Both the position numbers and the translations under genes were made by a program. A stretch of DNA of 7,933 nt from contig JAVBYB010000115.1 in NCBI GenBank assembly GCA_030824255.1, positions 1 to 7,933 of the forward strand. The letters are read 5' to 3'. Below the pieces are notes generated by a model. The model ran no database searches and was not told the DNA's origin. It worked only from the letters and a program-made list of their open reading frames with translations. The DNA comes from a bacterium (GTDB taxonomy: Bacteria; Pseudomonadota; Alphaproteobacteria; Caulobacterales; Hyphomonadaceae). Positions 7,400 to 7,933 of the stretch are shown here, one piece after another (positions within the stretch are counted from its first letter, which is position 1; each line of letters begins with the position of its first letter).

Positions 7400-7933
7400 T
7401 CTCCCTGCTGCATCCGATCGCCGCGATGAACACCGGGTCGTGGCTGACCACGATGAGCGCGCCGTCGTAGGCGATGAGCGCCTTTTCGATGACTTCGATG
7501 GAATCGATGTCGAGATGGTTGGTCGGTTCATCCAGCAGCAGAAGCTGCGGCGGCGTGGCTGAGGCGAGCAGGATCGACATCGAGAGGCGCAGGCGCTCGC
7601 CGCCGGAGAGCGTGCCGACGATCTGATGCGCCTTCTTGTTGCGGAAAGCGAAGCGGGCGAGCGCGGCGTAGGCTTCGTTGTCGTCGAGCTCCGGGTTGGC
7701 CGCCCGCATGTTCTCCAGAAGCGTGCACGTGTCATCGAGCGTATCCGCATGCTGGTCCAGCATGGCAATGCGGCCATCGAGGCGGCGGATGGAGCCGGAT
7801 GCAGGCGCACGTTCGCCGGTGATGAGCTTCAGCAATGTCGACTTGCCAGCCCCGTTGCCGCCGGCGATGTGGATGCGTTCCGGGCCCGTGACCTTGAAGG
7901 TGAGCGGGCCGAACAGCACGCGACCGCCAACTT
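7389..7933 (-). CDS. ABC-F family ATPase, C-terminal nucleotide-binding domain (5' part outside window)
   Basis: About 180 residues of the second ATP-binding cassette of a soluble ABC-F protein are visible. These are ribosome-associated twin-cassette ATPases without membrane domains, acting as translation factors or in antibiotic resistance. Counting from the window edge: Walker A GGNGAGKST (24-32), Q-loop Gln60, ABC signature LSGGE (108-112), Walker B with LLLLDEP (130-136) and NHLD (138-141), and the H-loop SHD with His164. All key catalytic residues are present. The chain ends only about 16 residues after the H-loop (final residues SREIRL), so there is no C-terminal extension of the Uup type. 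The GTG at 7919 is an internal Val codon, not a start. The reading frame continues off the right edge, where the first cassette and the inter-domain linker should be. The subfamily, and hence a symbol, cannot be assigned from this half. Confidence 0.93.
   Translation of the reverse strand, partial: VGGRVLFGPLTFKVTGPERIHIAGGNGAGKSTLLKLITGERAPASGSIRRLDGRIAMLDQHADTLDDTCTLLENMRAANPELDDNEAYAALARFAFRNKKAHQIVGTLSGGERLRLSMSILLASATPPQLLLLDEPTNHLDIDSIEVIEKALIAYDGALIVVSHDPVFIAAIGCSREIRL

Overview
This window comes from a GC-rich bacterial chromosome, most likely an alphaproteobacterium. A Caulobacterales/Hyphomonadaceae-type organism would fit. The grounds are the mreB-mreC-mreD-mrdA-rodA gene order, MreB residues that resemble Caulobacter-type MreB as I remember it, alphaproteobacterial-looking promoter candidates, and a cluster of GANTC (CcrM methylation) sites between the two divergent transcription units. 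The taxonomic call is inference, since no rRNA or other marker gene is present.

Left part (1-5254, all minus strand): the rod-shape/elongasome operon, transcribed right to left as mreB, mreC, mreD, mrdA (PBP2), rodA. RodA is cut off by the left window edge. MreB is the cytoskeletal actin homologue. MreC and MreD link it across the inner membrane to the peptidoglycan synthase pair RodA (SEDS glycosyltransferase) and PBP2 (transpeptidase). After a 45-base mreB-mreC gap, the last three junctions are each a 4-base stop/start overlap (GTGA, ATGA, ATGA), so mreC to rodA is probably translationally coupled.

Middle (5255-5609): a divergent intergenic region of about 350 bases. I see no convincing gene in it. 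It carries weak promoter candidates in both directions, five GANTC sites within about 310 bases, and an imperfect 23-base direct repeat.

Right part (5610-7933): on the plus strand, an MFS exporter-like gene is followed almost immediately by a small EVE-domain gene, with probable termination-reinitiation coupling. They run tail to tail into a minus-strand ABC-F ATPase gene whose 5' part lies beyond the window. The EVE and ABC-F reading frames overlap by 11 bases at their 3' ends.

Most of the window is conserved core genome. I do not see a new defence system, mobile element, CRISPR array or RNA gene. The points most worth a second look are the Cys-rich version of the PBP2 zinc-site positions, the GANTC cluster in front of mreB, and the Tyr in the MreB LIxEP motif.
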